The notes: generated by a model from the letters alone, not told the origin. A stretch of DNA of 64,000 nucleotides from Castor canadensis (GCF_047511655.1 NC_133401.1:13362001-13426000); one strand, 5' to 3'; shown: positions 33,378 through 46,753, counted from the stretch's first letter. Program-made: numbers and translations.

Positions 33378-34680
33378 ATGGTAAGAAGAAAAAGTGATGG
33401 AAACCATTCTCCCCCAAAAAATAATTTAATACAGGATTCAGAGGGAAATGAAGAAAACAGATACCCAGTTCTGGACTCCGAAAAAACAAAGATAAATGAC
33501 ACCAAGGAACCCAATGATGTCCACAAAAACATTCTGAAAGAAGAAATCCAGCAAGTAATCACTGAGAATTTCATGGAGATGATACTAGACACAGTTAACC
33601 AAAACGTACAAGAGGCACTCAAGAAATTTCAAGACACCAAAAATAAAGAATAAGAGAAGACACAGAAACAAATAAATGAACTCATAAGATCCCTAAATAA
33701 ACACCAAAGTGAAACAGAGAACACTATAAATAGAGAGAGAAATGAATTAAAGAAAAATATAGACAATACTAAAGAGGGCATGACCCATGATATAGAAAAC
33801 CTCAGAAAAAAGAATGAAATGAAATACAAAACACAATGGAAGGCCACTCCAGCAGACTAGAACAAACAGAAGACAGACTCTCAGAACTTGAATATAAAAT
33901 GGAAATTAAAGGAAAAACTGAAGAACTGTTAGTCAAACAACTCAAGACCTGCAAAAGGAATATGCAAAAACTCACTGACTAAATCAAAAGACCAAACCTG
34001 AGAATCACATACATTGAAGAAGGAGAAGAGGTGCAAGCAAAATGAATTCTTAATATATTCAATAAAATAATAACAGAAAATTTCCCAAATCTAGAGAAAG
34101 CTATGCCCATTCAGGTACAGGAAGCCTCCAGGACACCAAACAGACTTGACCAATGTAGAACGTCCCCATGACATATTATCATTAAAACAACAAGCACAGA
34201 GAATAGAGAAAGAATATTGAAGTCTATCAGAGAGAAAAATCAACATACAAAGGTAAACCCATCAAAATCACAGCAGATTTCTCAACAGAAACCTTAAAAG
34301 CAAGAAGGGCATGGAGCGAAGTATTCCAGGCACTAACTGAAAATAACTTCAACCTTAGGATACTCTACCTAGCAAAACTATCATTCAAAGTAGATGGAGC
34401 AATAAAAGTCTTCCACAATAAGCAGAAACTAAAACAATGAATGACCACCAAACCACCACTATAAAAGATTCTCCAAGGAATTTTGCACACAGAAAATGTA
34501 GGCAAACAAAACCATGAAAGGACATGCAGTATCAAACCACAGGAGAATAAAAAAACAAGGAATCAGAGAGTAACATTGATTCAGCTGCACACAATCAAAC
34601 CCTTAAACAACAAAAACACTAAATGACAGGAATCACTACATCCCTATCAATATTAACACTGAATGTAAACAGACTTAACT
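33378..34680 (+). pseudogene. L1 ORF1 (nucleic-acid-binding protein), broken
   Basis: ORF1p is the trimeric RNA-binding chaperone of L1. The frame opens at ATG 33378 and codes 91 codons with a coiled-coil-like, heptad-rich Glu/Lys/Asn region before a stop at 33651. The following RNA-binding and C-terminal regions are recognisable in other frames (for example 'aaacctgagaatcac' at 33995 and 'acagcagatttctcaacag' at 34272). It ends near 34680, overlapping the start of ORF2 at 34623, as in the right-end L1. Multiple frameshifts make it non-functional. Confidence 0.85.
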
Positions 34681-37514
34681 CCCCACATCAAAACACACCG
34701 TTTGGCAAACTGGATTAAAAAGGAAGATGCAACAATCTGTTGCTTACAGAAGACCCATCTCATCAACAGAAATAAGCACTGGCTTAGGGTGAAAGGCTGG
34801 AAGAAGATTTACCAAGCTGATGCCCCTGAAAACAGGAAGGAGTAGCAATACTTATCTCAAACAAAGTAGACTTCAAACTTACACTGATCAAATAAGATAA
34901 AGAACGACACTCCATACTAATGAAAGAGGAAATACATCAAAAGGAAATAACAATTATCAACCTATATGCACCCAATGTCAATGCACCCAATTTAATCAAA
35001 CATACTGTAAAGGACTTAAAAGTACATATAGGCTCTAACACTGTGGTAGTAGGAGACTTTAATACCCCCCTATTACCAACAGATAGCTCATCCAATCAAA
35101 AAAATCAATAAAGAAATTCTAGAACTAAATCACACCATAGGTCAAATGGACCTATCTGATGCCTACAGAATATTTCATCTAACATCTGCACAATATACAT
35201 TCTTCTCAGCAGCCCATGGAACTTTCTCCAAAATTGATCATATCTTACAACACAAAACAAACCTCAGCAAATATAAGAAAATAGAAATAATCCCGTTCAT
35301 TCTATCTGATCACAATGCATTAAAACTAGAACTCAAAAAAAAAAAAACAACTAGAACTCAACAACAAAAACAACAGCAGAAAATACACAAACAATTGGAA
35401 GCTGAACAACACATTGCTCAATGATCAGTGGTTCAACAATGAAATAAAAGAGAAAATTAAAAGGTTCCTGGAAGTTAATGAAAATGAAAACACGAACTAC
35501 CAGAACCTATGGGACACAGCAAAGGCAGTGCAAAGAGGAAAATTTATACCCATGAGTGCATATATTAAAAGAACAAAAAGATCTCAAATCAATGACCTAA
35601 TGCTACATCTCAAACTCCTAGGGAAAAAAGAAAAAGCAAAACCCAAGACAAGCAAAAGGAGAGAAATTATTAAAATAAGGGCCAAAATTAATGAAATAGA
35701 GACAAAAAAACAAACAAAGAATCAACAAAACAAAAAGCCATTTCTTTGTAAAAATAAACAAGATTGACAGACCCCTGGCAAATCTGACTAAAATGAGGAA
35801 GGAAAAATCCAAATCAGTAAAATCAGAAACATAAAAGGGGAGATAACAACAAGCACCACGGAAGTCCAGAGAATCTTGGAGACTACTTTGAGAAACTATA
35901 TTCCAATAAATTTGAAAATCTTGAATAAATGGACAAATTTCTAGATACATGACCATCCAAAATTGAACCAAGAAGATATTAACCACCTAAATAGATTTAT
36001 AACATGAAATGAAATTGAAGCAGCAATTATGAGTCTCCCAAAAAAAGAAAAGTCCAGGACCTGATGGATTCTCTGCTGAATTCTATCAGATCTTTTGAGA
36101 AGAACTGATACGAACTCCCTTAAACTTTTCCATGAAACTGAAAGGGAAGGAATACTGCCTAACTCATTCCATGAAGCCAGTATTACACTCATCCCAAAAC
36201 CAGACAAACACGCCTCCAAAAAAGGAGAATTATAGGCCAATCTCCTTAATGAACATCAATGCAAAAATCCTCAATAAAATAATGGCAAACCGAATCCAAC
36301 AACACTAGAGGTATCACAATACCTGACTTCAAACTATATTACAAAGCAATAGCAATAAAAACAGCATGGTACTGGCACACAAACAGACATGAAGACCAGT
36401 GGAACAGAATAGAGGACCCGGATATAAATCTACAGAGCTATGTCCACCTTATTTTTGACAAAGTCACCAAAAACATATGATGGAAAATAGACAGCCTCTT
36501 CAACCAATGTTGCTGGGAAAAGTGGTTATCTGCCTGCAGAAAACTAAAACTGGATCCATGTTTTTCACCCAGTACTAGTATCAACTCAAAATGGACCAAG
36601 GACCTTAATATCAGACCCGAAACTCTGAAGCTAGTACAGAAAAGAGCAGGGAATACTCTGGAAGCAATAGGTATGAACAGAACCCCAGCAGCTCAGCAAC
36701 TAAGAGAAAGGATGGACAAATGGGACCACATGAAATTAAAAAGCTTCTGTACAACAAAAGAAATGATCTCTAAACTGAAGATACCACCCACAGAGAGAGA
36801 AAATATTTGCCAGGTATACATCAGACAAAGGACTGGTGACCAGAATATACAGGGCGCTCAAAAAACTAAACTCCCCCAAAATCAATGAACCAATAAAGAA
36901 ATGGCAACTGAAATAAATAGAACTTTGTCAAAAGAAGAAATTCAAATGGTCAAAAACACATGAAAAAATGCTCACCATTTCTGGCCATAAAGGAAATGCA
37001 AATTAAAACCACACTAAGATTCCACCTCACCCTTGTTAGAATAGCCATCATCAAAAACACCAACAACAACAGGTGTTGGTGAGGATGTGGGGAAAAAGGA
37101 ACCCTCATACACTGCTGGTGGGAATGCAAGCTAGTGCAACCACTTTGGAAAACAATATGGAGGCTTCTTAAAAATCTAAACATAGATCTGCCATATGATC
37201 CAGCAATACCACTCCTAGGGATATACCCAAAGGAATGCGACTCTTGTTATTCCAAAGGTACCTGCACAACCATGTTTATTGCAGCACAATTCACAATAGC
37301 CAAACTATGGAAACAGCCAAGATGTCCCATTGCTGACAAATGGATTAAGAAAATGTGGGTTTTATACACAATGGAATTTTACTCAGCCATGAAGAAGAAT
37401 GAAATCTTATCATTCGCAAGTAAATGGATGGAAGTGGAGATCATCATCTTAAGCAAAGTTATCCAGGTTCAGAAGGCCAAAAATCATGTGTTCTCCCTTA
37501 TATGCAGACTTTAG
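34623..37514 (+). pseudogene. L1 ORF2 (endonuclease/RT) with RT-core deletion
   Basis: ORF2p nicks target DNA and reverse-transcribes L1 RNA. The endonuclease is recognisable, with the NLYAPN stretch and GDFNTPL catalytic region (34920-35111) and the [10 protein letters not shown] motif (about 35305). After the RT N-terminus ('gcaaaccgaatccaacaac' at 36284) the sequence jumps at about 36304 to 'ggtatcacaatacctgac', deleting the RT palm including its YADD-type catalytic loop, roughly 1 kb compared with an intact element. The C-terminal Cys-rich domain (37020-37514) is preserved. Several frameshifts are present. Confidence 0.9.
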
Positions 37515-37965
37515 ACCTAAAACAAATGCAGTAATATTATTGGACATTGGTCACATGCTAAGGGGAGAATGCATACAGGAGGAATAGGGAAAGGTAGGAA
37601 ACCCAAAACTTGAAAGTGTTTGATGTCCCCACTGCAGAGGAGCTAATATAGTAACCTTAAAATGACAGCAGTCACTATGGGAAGGTGACCAGGAAGTAGT
37701 CAAGAGGTCAAGTATAGATGAATCAATTTGGGTTGTAATACACTTGTACATGGAAGCAATGCTAAGAATCTCTCCATATAGCTATCTTTATTTCAAACTA
37801 GCAAAAACGCTATGTCTTTCTTATTATTGCTTATGTCTACTCTTCAACACAATTGGAAAAGAGGGCAGAACAGGTTCTGCCTGGAAGTGAGGGGATGAGG
37901 GGGAGGGGTGGAGGCAGGGGGAGAGATGGCCCAAACAATGTATGCACATTATGAATAAATGAATT
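37515..37965 (+). mobile_element. L1 3'UTR and tail
   Basis: Same 3'UTR subfamily as 5529-7001, with a G-rich tract at 37888-37925 and an A-tail near 37955. It completes the 6.4-kb element starting at 31519. No clear target-site duplication was found around the whole. Confidence 0.85.
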
Positions 37966-37989
37966 TTTTAAGTTGCTTATATCTTCTTG

Positions 37990-39300
37990 GTTCAATTTGG
38001 CAAGTCATATATGTATAAAATTTGTACATTTCATCTACACTTTACAATTTGTTGGAGAATAAATTTTCAAAATATTCCCTAATGATCTTTGGGATTTCAT
38101 TGGTTGTTGTAATATCCCCTTTTTCATACCTAGTTTTATTGATTTGGGTCTTTTTCCTTCTTCTTTTACTTAGTTTGGTTAAAGTTTATCAATCTTGTTT
38201 ATCTTTTCAAAGAATGAACTTCATTTTACTGATTCATTGTATTGTTCTTTTGGTCTCCATTTCATTAGTTACTGCCCTTTATGTTGTTATTTCTTTCCAT
38301 GTAAAGATTTTGAAATTTGCCTGTTCATTTTTTCTAAGAGCTTGAAGTCCATCATTAGATTTCTTTTTATTTGCGATCACTTCCAAGTTTCTGATGTAGG
38401 CATTTGTGGCTATAACAATTCCTCTTAGCACTAGCTTTGCTCTGTCTTACAGGCTCTGGTAGGTTTGTTTCTATTTTCATTTGAATCTAGAACTTTTTTT
38501 AATTTTTTTCTCTAATTTCCACTGATCATTCAAAAGTCTGCTGCTCTCAATCTCCAAGTGTTTTAATAGTTTTTCTTGTTGCTGATTTCTAATTTTAATC
38601 CATTAAAATCTGTTAAGATACAGAAAATTATCTCTATTTTTTGTCCTTGTTAAGACTTGCTTTATAGCCCAAGATATGATCTAGTTGGGGGAAGTTGCAA
38701 GAATGACTGAGAAGAATATGTAATCCCACTGCTATTGGATGAAATACTCTACAGACATTTGGTAAGTCCATTTCATTAATGGTTTTATTTACTTTTAAGA
38801 TATCTTTGATGTGTTGGGTTTTTTTAGGGGGGGCTGGATATTTATTTACTGATGAGAGTGGGGTTTTAAGATCACCCACTATTATCATATCTGAATCTAT
38901 CTGCCCCTTTATGTTCAGCAATGTTTGTTTTATGAACTTAGAAGCACCAATATTTGGTGCATACATATTAGAACCATTACATCTTTATGAATTGTTGCTT
39001 TATTAATATGTAGTCACCTTCTTCATCTCTTCTAATTTTTGCTTGAAATACACTTATCTACTCCTGTTTGTTTTCAATCTCTGCTTACTTAGTGTATCTT
39101 TTTCCATCATTCCAATTTTAGTCTGTGTGTATGTGTTTGGTTATGAGGTGTTTCTTGTAGTTAACAATTTATTTGATCCTGCTTTTTAATCTAATCAGAT
39201 AAGTCTGTGTCTTTTGGTTAGAGAGTTAAGCCCATTAATATTTGGAACTATGATTGAGAAATATTTACAGTTTCCTATGGTGAGTGTAGTGTTGCTTGGG
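37990..39300 (-). mobile_element. Old L1 ORF2 (endonuclease to RT N-terminus), reverse strand
   Basis: Read in reverse: NVYAPN-like and GDLKTPLS endonuclease text (38966-38634), then the linker and RT N-terminus towards 37990. It forms one reverse-strand element with ORF1 (40210-41520) and 5'UTR (41520-43165), interrupted by a younger L1. Confidence 0.8.
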
Positions 39301-39317
39301 TTTTGTTTTTTGTTTTT

Positions 39318-40206
39318 TGTTTTTTATTATTATTTTACTATTCATATGTGCATACAAGGCTTGGGTCATTTCTCCCTCCTGCCCCCACCCCCTCCCTTAC
39401 CACCCACTCTGCCCCCTCCCTCTCCCCCCCATCCCCTCAATACCCAGCAGAAACTATTTTGCCCTTATTTCTAATTTTGTTGTAGAGAGAGTATAAGCAA
39501 TAGTAGGAAGGAACAAGGGTTTTTGCTGGTTGAGATAAGGATAGCTATACAGGGAGTTGACTCACATTGATTTCCTGTGCGTGTGTGTTACCTTCTAGGT
39601 TAATTCTTTTTGATCTCACCTTTTCTCTAGTTCCTGGTCCCCTTCTCCTATTGGCCTCAGTTGCTTTTAAGGTATCTGCTTTAGTTTCTCTGCGTTAAGG
39701 GCAACAAATGCTAGCTAATTTTTTAGGTGTCTTACCTATCCTCACCCCTCCCTTGTGTGCTCTCGCTTTTATCATGTGCTCAAAGTCCAATCCCATTGTT
39801 GTGTTTGCCCTTGATCTAATGTCCACATATGAGGGAGAACATATGATTTTTGGTCTTTTGGGCCAGGCTAACCTCACTCAGAATGATGTTCTCCAATTCC
39901 ATCCATTTACCAGCGAATGATAACATTTTGTTCTTCTTCATGGCTGCATAAAATTCCATTGTGTATAGATACCACATTTTCTTGATCCATTCATCAGTGG
40001 TGGGGCATCTTGGCTGTTCCATAACTTGGCTATTGTGAATAGTGCCGCAATAAACATGGGTGTGCAGGTGCCTCTGGAGTAACCTGTGTCACAGTCTTTT
40101 GGGTATATCCCCAAGAGTGGTATTGCTGGATCAAATGGTAGATCAATGTCTAGCTTTTTAAGTAGCCTCCAAATTTTTTTCCAGAGTGGTTGTACTAGTT
40201 TACATT
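39318..40206 (-). mobile_element. Young L1, reverse strand, 5'-truncated
   Basis: T-rich tail at 39318-39350, C-rich 3'UTR tract, then the ORF2 terminus. Nearly identical to 10869-11995. One base is missing near 40018 ('ctgttccataa' for 'ctgtttccataa'). It sits inside the older reverse-strand L1. The target duplication is imperfect and T/G-rich. Confidence 0.92.
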
Positions 40207-40209
40207 CGT

Positions 40210-41520
40210 TTGGGGTTTTTTTCTTTCAGCTTTTGCTGGTGTGCTGAGTTGAACATGTTTGATACTTCCCTAGTTCTCATTTGTTCATTCGTTCCCCTTT
40301 CGAATTTTGTTCTTTCCTGGATTTTCATTTTGTGACTCTTCCTCTTCTGTGTGTATTTTTCCCTTAAGTATCTTCTGTAATGCAGGTTTGGTGGACATGA
40401 ACTACTTTAGCTTATTCTTATCCTGGAAGCTTTCTATTTCTTCAACAAAATTGAAGGATAACATTTACTGCTTATCATATTCTTGGATGGCAGGTTTTTG
40501 GTTTTTTTTTTTTTTCAGGAATTGAGAGCTTGTTTGGAGGTTCTAACAGGGGAGCGCAGCTATTCGTATACCCTTGACCGAAGACCAGTCCTCCTCTATC
40601 AGGGATGGTCATCCTCTTTGACCGAGCGGGCAGCTTCGGGAGGGACACACATGGAGTGGTGAGGGAGGAAGGGGAAACCCGTCTAGCAAGCCAGATCAGC
40701 TGAATCAACTCTGGCGATCAATGGGGTGAAAGATGTCACAGTCAGATCGCCCTCACATCCTTTTTTCAGGAATTGAAATGTATCATCCTGTACTGTCCTG
40801 GCTTTTAAGTTTGTGCTGAGAGGTCTGAGGTGATTCTGCTGATTTACCTTGGTATGTAAGTTGGTGTTTTTCTCTTGCAGCTTTCAATATCTTTTCTTTA
40901 TTCTCTAATCTTTGCATTTTAATTAGGATGTGAAGTGGTGTTATTCTTCCCTGGTCATGTTTATTTGGAGCTCAAAATGCCTCCTGTATATGGATGGCTC
41001 TCTTTCCCAAGATCTAAGAACTTTTCTTCTATAATTTCATTGAATACATCATACATCTCTTATGCCTTTACTTTGTATTCCAGCTTCCTCTTCTACCCCA
41101 GGGCTTGTTAGAAATATCAGTGATATTCTTTTTTTTTTTTTTTTGCTTAATCTTGTCTGCTGATAATAATGTGTACTGCGTTGTTAATGGACTTATTAAG
41201 CATTTCACTTGTAACATTTCAGGGGGGTTTTTTTCACGATTTCCATTTCCTGGCTGAATTTCTCATCTTTGTTGCTTATTTTCTTGTCTAGGTCCCAGAT
41301 TTATTTCCTAACTTTGCTTATATGTTTATTAGAATCTTCTTTGAGGTCACTGATAATTTCTAAAAGTAGTCTTCTGAATTATTTATGACATTCCCACCAA
41401 TTCATGGTCTTTGGATTCAATTATTGTGATGTTTTGGAGGAGTGATATTGCCTTGGTTTTTATCCATTGTTTGTTTTTCTACATTGTGATTAATGCATCT
41501 GTTGTGGTGAGTTTCTCTTT
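40210..41520 (-). pseudogene. L1 ORF1 remnant, reverse strand
   Basis: The ORF1 region of the reverse-strand L1 with recognisable C-terminal text ('ctcttgcagctttcaatatc' is the reverse strand of the conserved ORF1 stretch) and coiled-coil-coding text towards 41500. All frames are broken, and a 7SK copy interrupts it. Confidence 0.75.
40522..40760 (-). ncRNA. RN7SK: 7SK RNA retropseudogene, 3'-truncated
   Basis: The reverse complement starts exactly at the 7SK 5' end (GGATGTGAGGGCGATCTGAC at 40760-40741) and follows 7SK, including TTGATCGCCAG, TCCCTCCCGAAGCTG and GGTCTTCGGTCAAGGGTAT, to about nucleotide 239 of some 331, ending at AAGCTCTCAA. A handful of substitutions are present. Functional 7SK sequesters P-TEFb with HEXIM and LARP7, but this copy lacks the 3' stem and the terminal U-tract. 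The target-site duplication ttttttcaggaattga (40510-40525 and 40761-40776) is perfect, so it arrived by L1-type retrotransposition. It has no A-tail of its own. It is a pseudogene, not an expressed RNA. Confidence 0.95.
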
Positions 41521-43165
41521 TACTTCCTGTCAGATGACAGATAGCTGACTGCAGAAGCAAGGTCAACAATTCAACAACAAACCAGATATTTAAATGAAAT
41601 CAGAAACAATTGGAGAACTCAAGTGTCCCTCCAATAAGATTGTAGTGAACTGGAACACAGGTTTTTAAGGGACAAACTGGTTACTTAACAATGGTTAAAG
41701 TTATAGGTATTAACAACTGAGTAACAGAATGGATGGAGAAAGGAAAGGAAAGAAGTAGGAAGACAGGGAGAGAGGGGAGTTAGGTAAAAGAAATAACAAT
41801 GTGCAACAGCACTGTATAATTATTACAGAGAAATACAGAATTGTTTGGGGAAAAAACAAAATAAACAATGCAAAACAAACCTGTCTCTATTTCTTGATGA
41901 GAAGTGTGCCTGTTGCTCTTCTCCAGTTTTTGGCCCTGAGAACCATCTGTCTGTTCCTAACGTTTGGTACTGATTCCCACCAAACAGGGGCCTGTAGCAA
42001 ATCCTCTCTAGGTGCAGTCTGGGTGTGTGAGTGGGCTGTGGGTGCTATAGCAACAGGTTCAGGGGGTGGAGCTTCTGGGTTGGCATGACCCTCTTGGGCA
42101 GAGCTCCATCAGGAGCCTGGGTCCAAACTGATGGTAATTCCAGGTTCTACAACTTTTCTGGTGAGCAGAGAGATTCTTAACTCTGCTGACAAGGTTGATT
42201 GTGGAAATACACCATGATGCTTCCCAGGCTCAACCTTCAGTTTTCTCGGCATGGGTTTTCTAGTGGCAGAGGACTCCAAGCTCCATGAGTGGAGCTGCTT
42301 CTATTTACACAGCCTCAGTAGGTAAGGCAGGTAGGACTTCCTATCATGATCCTGGAGCTTCTTTCTATGCAGGTGGTGCTGCTTCCAGCAAGTGGTAGCT
42401 TAGAATTCATAGGTAACACACTGCACTTAAGATTCATGCTGTTGGAAGCCTGCCTTCTTCTCCTAAATTCACCAGTAGTAGGGCCCTTTAGTCCCCCATG
42501 GTACACAGTGCTTTCTCTCCACTCAAGTAGTTAAATGTCTGTGAAGCAATCTCCCATCAATTTGCTGGGTCCACACTGAGTGTTGATTGGACTTTCTTGG
42601 TTAGTGGAGTTAGGAAGTTAGTTGAGAAAGGAAAAGCAAACAACAACAAAACAAATGGAAAGTCTACACTTTCCCTCTAAATGCTTGTCTTTAGCCCCTC
42701 ACACATTCAGGGAGTGAGTGAAGATGCACAGGTGCCCATGCTCTGGCTTGTGATCACCAGAGTAGATTTACTATCTTGTATTTTAGTTATGCAGAATGCC
42801 ATACACTGGACAGTCTCCGTCTCACCAGATACCCACCCTGGATTGAAGCCTTGTGGGAGGTATCAGCTTCTTTTGCAGCTGGAAATGCAGGTTTGTTGCC
42901 AGGGCCCTTTGCCTTACCTTGTACTCATGTTTTTAGTTCCCCTCCCCCTCCCAAGAGGAGTTGGGGGTACATCTTGGAACTTTTTTCTGTTTTCGTCTGC
43001 TACCTTTGCTTCTCCTTGCTCTTCTATCCTTCCTCCACTTTCATGATCCCAAAGCTCTTTGTCGCTTTCTCTCTTCAGAATACACTCTCTCCTGAGTTAT
43101 CTGACTTTTCTCACTCACTGAACCAAAACAGTGGATGCCTCTAATCTTGCTCTCCTCTTCTAGAA
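41520..43165 (-). mobile_element. L1 5'UTR, reverse strand
   Basis: Shares blocks with 14075-15175 ('cttgtgggaggtatcagctt', 'accaaaacagtggatgcct') and, in the opposite orientation, with 58955-60280 ('agtttgattgtggaaat', 'ggtggtgctgcttccagcaag'). The 5' end of the element lies near 43165. Confidence 0.75.
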
Positions 43166-43385
43166 AGTTTTTTTATCAAGTGTGTGCTTTTCAATGTCCA
43201 CATACTTATGAATTTTTCTGCTTGCTTTTTGTTAATTTCTAGCTTTATTCCATTAAGGTCAAAAAAGATATTTACATGATTTCAGTAATTTTAAATTTGC
43301 TGAGCCTTTTGTGACTCAGCATATACTCTAACCTGGAGAATGCTCCATGTGCAGTTAAAAAAATGCTTTTTGTTGTCCTTGTTCC
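43166..43385 (-). mobile_element. Old L1 ORF2 fragment, reverse strand
   Basis: 'ttctagctttattccattaa', 'taaatttgctgagccttttg' and 'ctggagaatgctccatgtgc' are the reverse-strand text of the ORF2 endonuclease-RT linker. Confidence 0.75.
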
Positions 43386-46300
43386 AGGTCTTTGTAGGTC
43401 ACTGCTATTGCATAAAAGTCACAGTAGGATTGGAAGTGGGAAGTCCTGGGTTCCTTCCCTCTGGGCCATTAAAATTGGGAAATGTTAGTTCTCTGTTAGC
43501 TATGTCTGCCAAATTTCACTTATGTGTGACAAAGTTGTTATGCTGTGTTTTCTGAGCTAACAGTATTTGGCTTATTATTCACAAAGTGAAAAGTTATTTG
43601 CTAATTGCCAAAAGAGCCTATGCAGTTGGAAACTCACAGGTCAAACTATAGAACAATGTCTTGGTCCTCCTTAATCTTATACTTCAGTAGTTTGAAGACT
43701 TGTTTAAAATCTCCATGATTCAAAAATAAATTTCATGTAAAGGTAAATGTTTCCATGACTCTTAGTCTATTACCCATTAAAATTATAATCCTGTGAGTCT
43801 TTAATTCTGGCTATCCCTCAATCCCTCATTCACTATGTCTCCAGCTCAGGGACCAAGAGGAAGAGATGCCTCACCCCCCAACCCCAACTCTACATTTTGC
43901 ATCTCTGAGCTCAGTCATTTGGGGCCATGGAATAGTCCCTGCTATACAGACATTGAGCTATGGGGATGTTGAGAACAGTTATGGAGTCCTGCTCCACAAA
44001 ATCAATCTTATTCAGTGCTCACCAACCCTTAGGCAGGAAATGAACAACCACAGAGGCACCAAGCATGATCGCATATATGAAATAGCTTATAAGAAAGTGA
44101 TGTTGCTAGCCCTAACAAGGCTCAAAAATGAGTCATCTCTTCAGCATCATACAACAAATGATGCATAAAGTTGGGATCTAATCCTAATCTCAATCATGCT
44201 CTTAACCATCCATGTAGGGCAAAATCTGTCAGTCCATAATGGGACACCTAGGCAGGGGAAAGGAATTTTCCTAGGTTCACCACTAGCCCACCCTAGAAGC
44301 CTATCCCAAGAAATGACCTATTCAATAGTCACTTTATGTGAATTCAGACACTGAGCTCTCATTCCATGTTCCAAGGAAATCAACAAAGCCAAACACACCT
44401 CATCATGCTCAACCCAAGTACTTCTACCATTTTGATTCTCCCTCTCCTCCCTGAAGAACTCACGGGAGCTGTCTGAACACTTAGGGCTCTTGCTGGTGCA
44501 TCAAAAATCAAATTTTCCAACATTCTGTCTTTCCTATTAAAGAAAAAAGGATAACAAAGGCCCAATCCCAGAGTTAGCCAAGGCTCAGGCTGGTAATTGT
44601 CATTAGGTGTATTGACACCTGCCAGAATTATTCTGATATACCTCCCCACCTCTTCCCCTCCAATATCAGCAAACAACTTCCCTATCTTCACTTTGCTCTC
44701 TGTCCTTTATCTCTCCCCATAGGACTCTGAGTCGAGAAGTCAAAAATAATTTGAGAAATATGTCACTACTAGAAATACCAACATGGTTCTCCTTAACTTG
44801 TCCAAAATTAGGGGCCCTGAGGGAGGGTTCAACCCTATATGGCCCAATCATCAAAACCTACCCAGTGTCCACCTTCCCACATGAGTTGATGCCAACCTTA
44901 AGAGTCCAATCTCAAGTGGCAAATCTCATACTCTATCTAATTCTCACATCAAAAGATACTGGATCAAAATCAGAGTTTCTATGGAACCACTCTTTTGCAC
45001 TCTTGAGGCAACATCAATGACTACATGGGCCCACTGTCAGAACCTTTTTAGCAACAAAGATGAATCTAGTAATATTTTGGTATAAGTTCAATGCCAACTT
45101 CCTTCCCATTCTAGGGCATACCCAGGGCAATCTCAATACCAGCTTCTTTCCCTGGGTCTACCTGACACTGATATCAGAACCTGCCAGTTAATCCCTGGGC
45201 CCACTGATGATGCCAATCCCAGCACCCACATGCTGCTAAATGTGGTCCTCATGTTGCCTCCAGAGTAAACTAGACCAGGCAATAAAAAGAGAAGTGGCAA
45301 GGGGTCAAATACCAGCTCCCTCACTTACTACCTCACTGACCCCAGTGGGGATAAGGATGAAGCACCTCCATCACTACAAATATCAGAAACATCATGCTTA
45401 CAAAGACTTAACCTTCCTGGAGAGCAACAAGCTCACCAAAGTAACTGTCCTTATTATTTGGAAAGAAATTTAATTAGGGGAGGGAAGAAAGTCTGCTCAT
45501 CCCTTTCATGCTCCCATCCTCAGCATCCCAGGGGCCACCTCTGTTCACCACTATAGAATTTACTCAACTGTCTCCTGTTAGACTTCTTTCTTCTGGCTAA
45601 TAATGGACCCTGAAACAGCAGGAATCATCTCTTAAGGGAATATAACATACCCTGAACTGTGCCCTTCACTTCCCAAATAGTCCCTTTCCACTATTGGAGA
45701 AAAAAAACCAAATGGGAAAACTAAAGATGCAGAGTTGGACACACAGGAGTTCAAGGATTTTGGCCTATGAGCCTCTGACATATATGCTGTCACCGTGTTT
45801 TCTACCCTTTGTATGTATACACAAAATGGGAAATGTTCATAACAATAACCACCATAATAAGAGATTCCAAGGGATTTGAGTAGAATCCAGTGGGACTCTA
45901 TAAATTAGACATTGGGACAGTTGGGATTTCCCACTATGTTGACTGTTGTGATTACTACTTCCCATGATCTGGCCAGTCCCTCTGCCAACTGGGACCTGGT
46001 GTGCAAGTTCCCCTAAAATGTGACTCTGATCTCTCTCCCAGCCATGCATAGGCAATGGAGGGTCTTGATTCATTGATGCCCACCCTGGCCTCATTTTGAG
46101 GCTCTCTTGAGGACTCTGGCATCAAGAGATAGCACATGCACCTTTTCCTAGCCTTGGACCACCCTGCTTCTCTGTTCCATAAATATCCCTAGACCTCTCC
46201 TCCCAGAGGTGGATTTGAGAGTTAGGTCTGCCCCTCCATGTTTAGCAACCCTGTGAGTTAACTCTTACTCCTGAAAAACTCTTTGGCTCATTGTTGTGTG

Positions 46301-46560
46301 GTGGGCAATTTCAGAAACAGGAGATGGAAATGCTAATAGCCCCGTTTTGATCAGTACGTATTGCATATATGTACTGAAAAATCACACTGTAGGGGTCTGG
46401 GAAGAAGCTTGGATAAGAGTGCTTGCCTCGTGTGTGCAGGACTAACAGTATGTCTTTCCTCACCAAAAGATTCCCAAATCCAGCCATATGCTCTGTCTCA
46501 TTCAAGTGTAATCCAGATATTTGGATTCTTTCCCAAAACTCTTAAATCCACATCTTCATG
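43386..46560. other. Intergenic region upstream of the CYP2A gene
   Basis: Mostly unique-looking sequence with short unconvincing frames (up to about 103 codons). A weak ID-like SINE may lie at 46385-46465. No exon, RNA gene or recognisable LTR was found. It may hold distal regulatory sites that cannot be defined by eye. Confidence 0.55.
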
Positions 46561-46592
46561 AGATCCCAAACTAGGAATTCAGATACTCTCCT

Positions 46593-46600
46593 ATGCAAAT
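46593..46600 (+). promoter_or_regulatory. Octamer motif (ATGCAAAT)
   Basis: A perfect POU-factor octamer about 310 bp upstream of the CYP2A start codon. Oct-1 is an established regulator of human CYP2A6; its use here is inference. Confidence 0.5.
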
Positions 46601-46753
46601 ATGCTAATTTCTTCATTTCTAGAGATTATCTACTGCCCCTACCTGAGTACACAGTTCTGGGGTACTTTCTCCTGTCATGCCACAAATTCATCCCAGAGGA
46701 CACTGAATGTTAATTAGCCCACGAGTCCCCGTCTAGCCCGCCCTTGCTGCCTG

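Noticed and set aside
40522..40760. Functional 7SK gene
   Set aside because: It lacks the 3' quarter and terminator, sits between target duplications and has no Pol III upstream promoter elements; the flanks are L1.
44380..45473. Small frames upstream of CYP2A as exons of another gene
   Set aside because: Under about 103 codons, no domain, no supported splice structure and no homology recognised.
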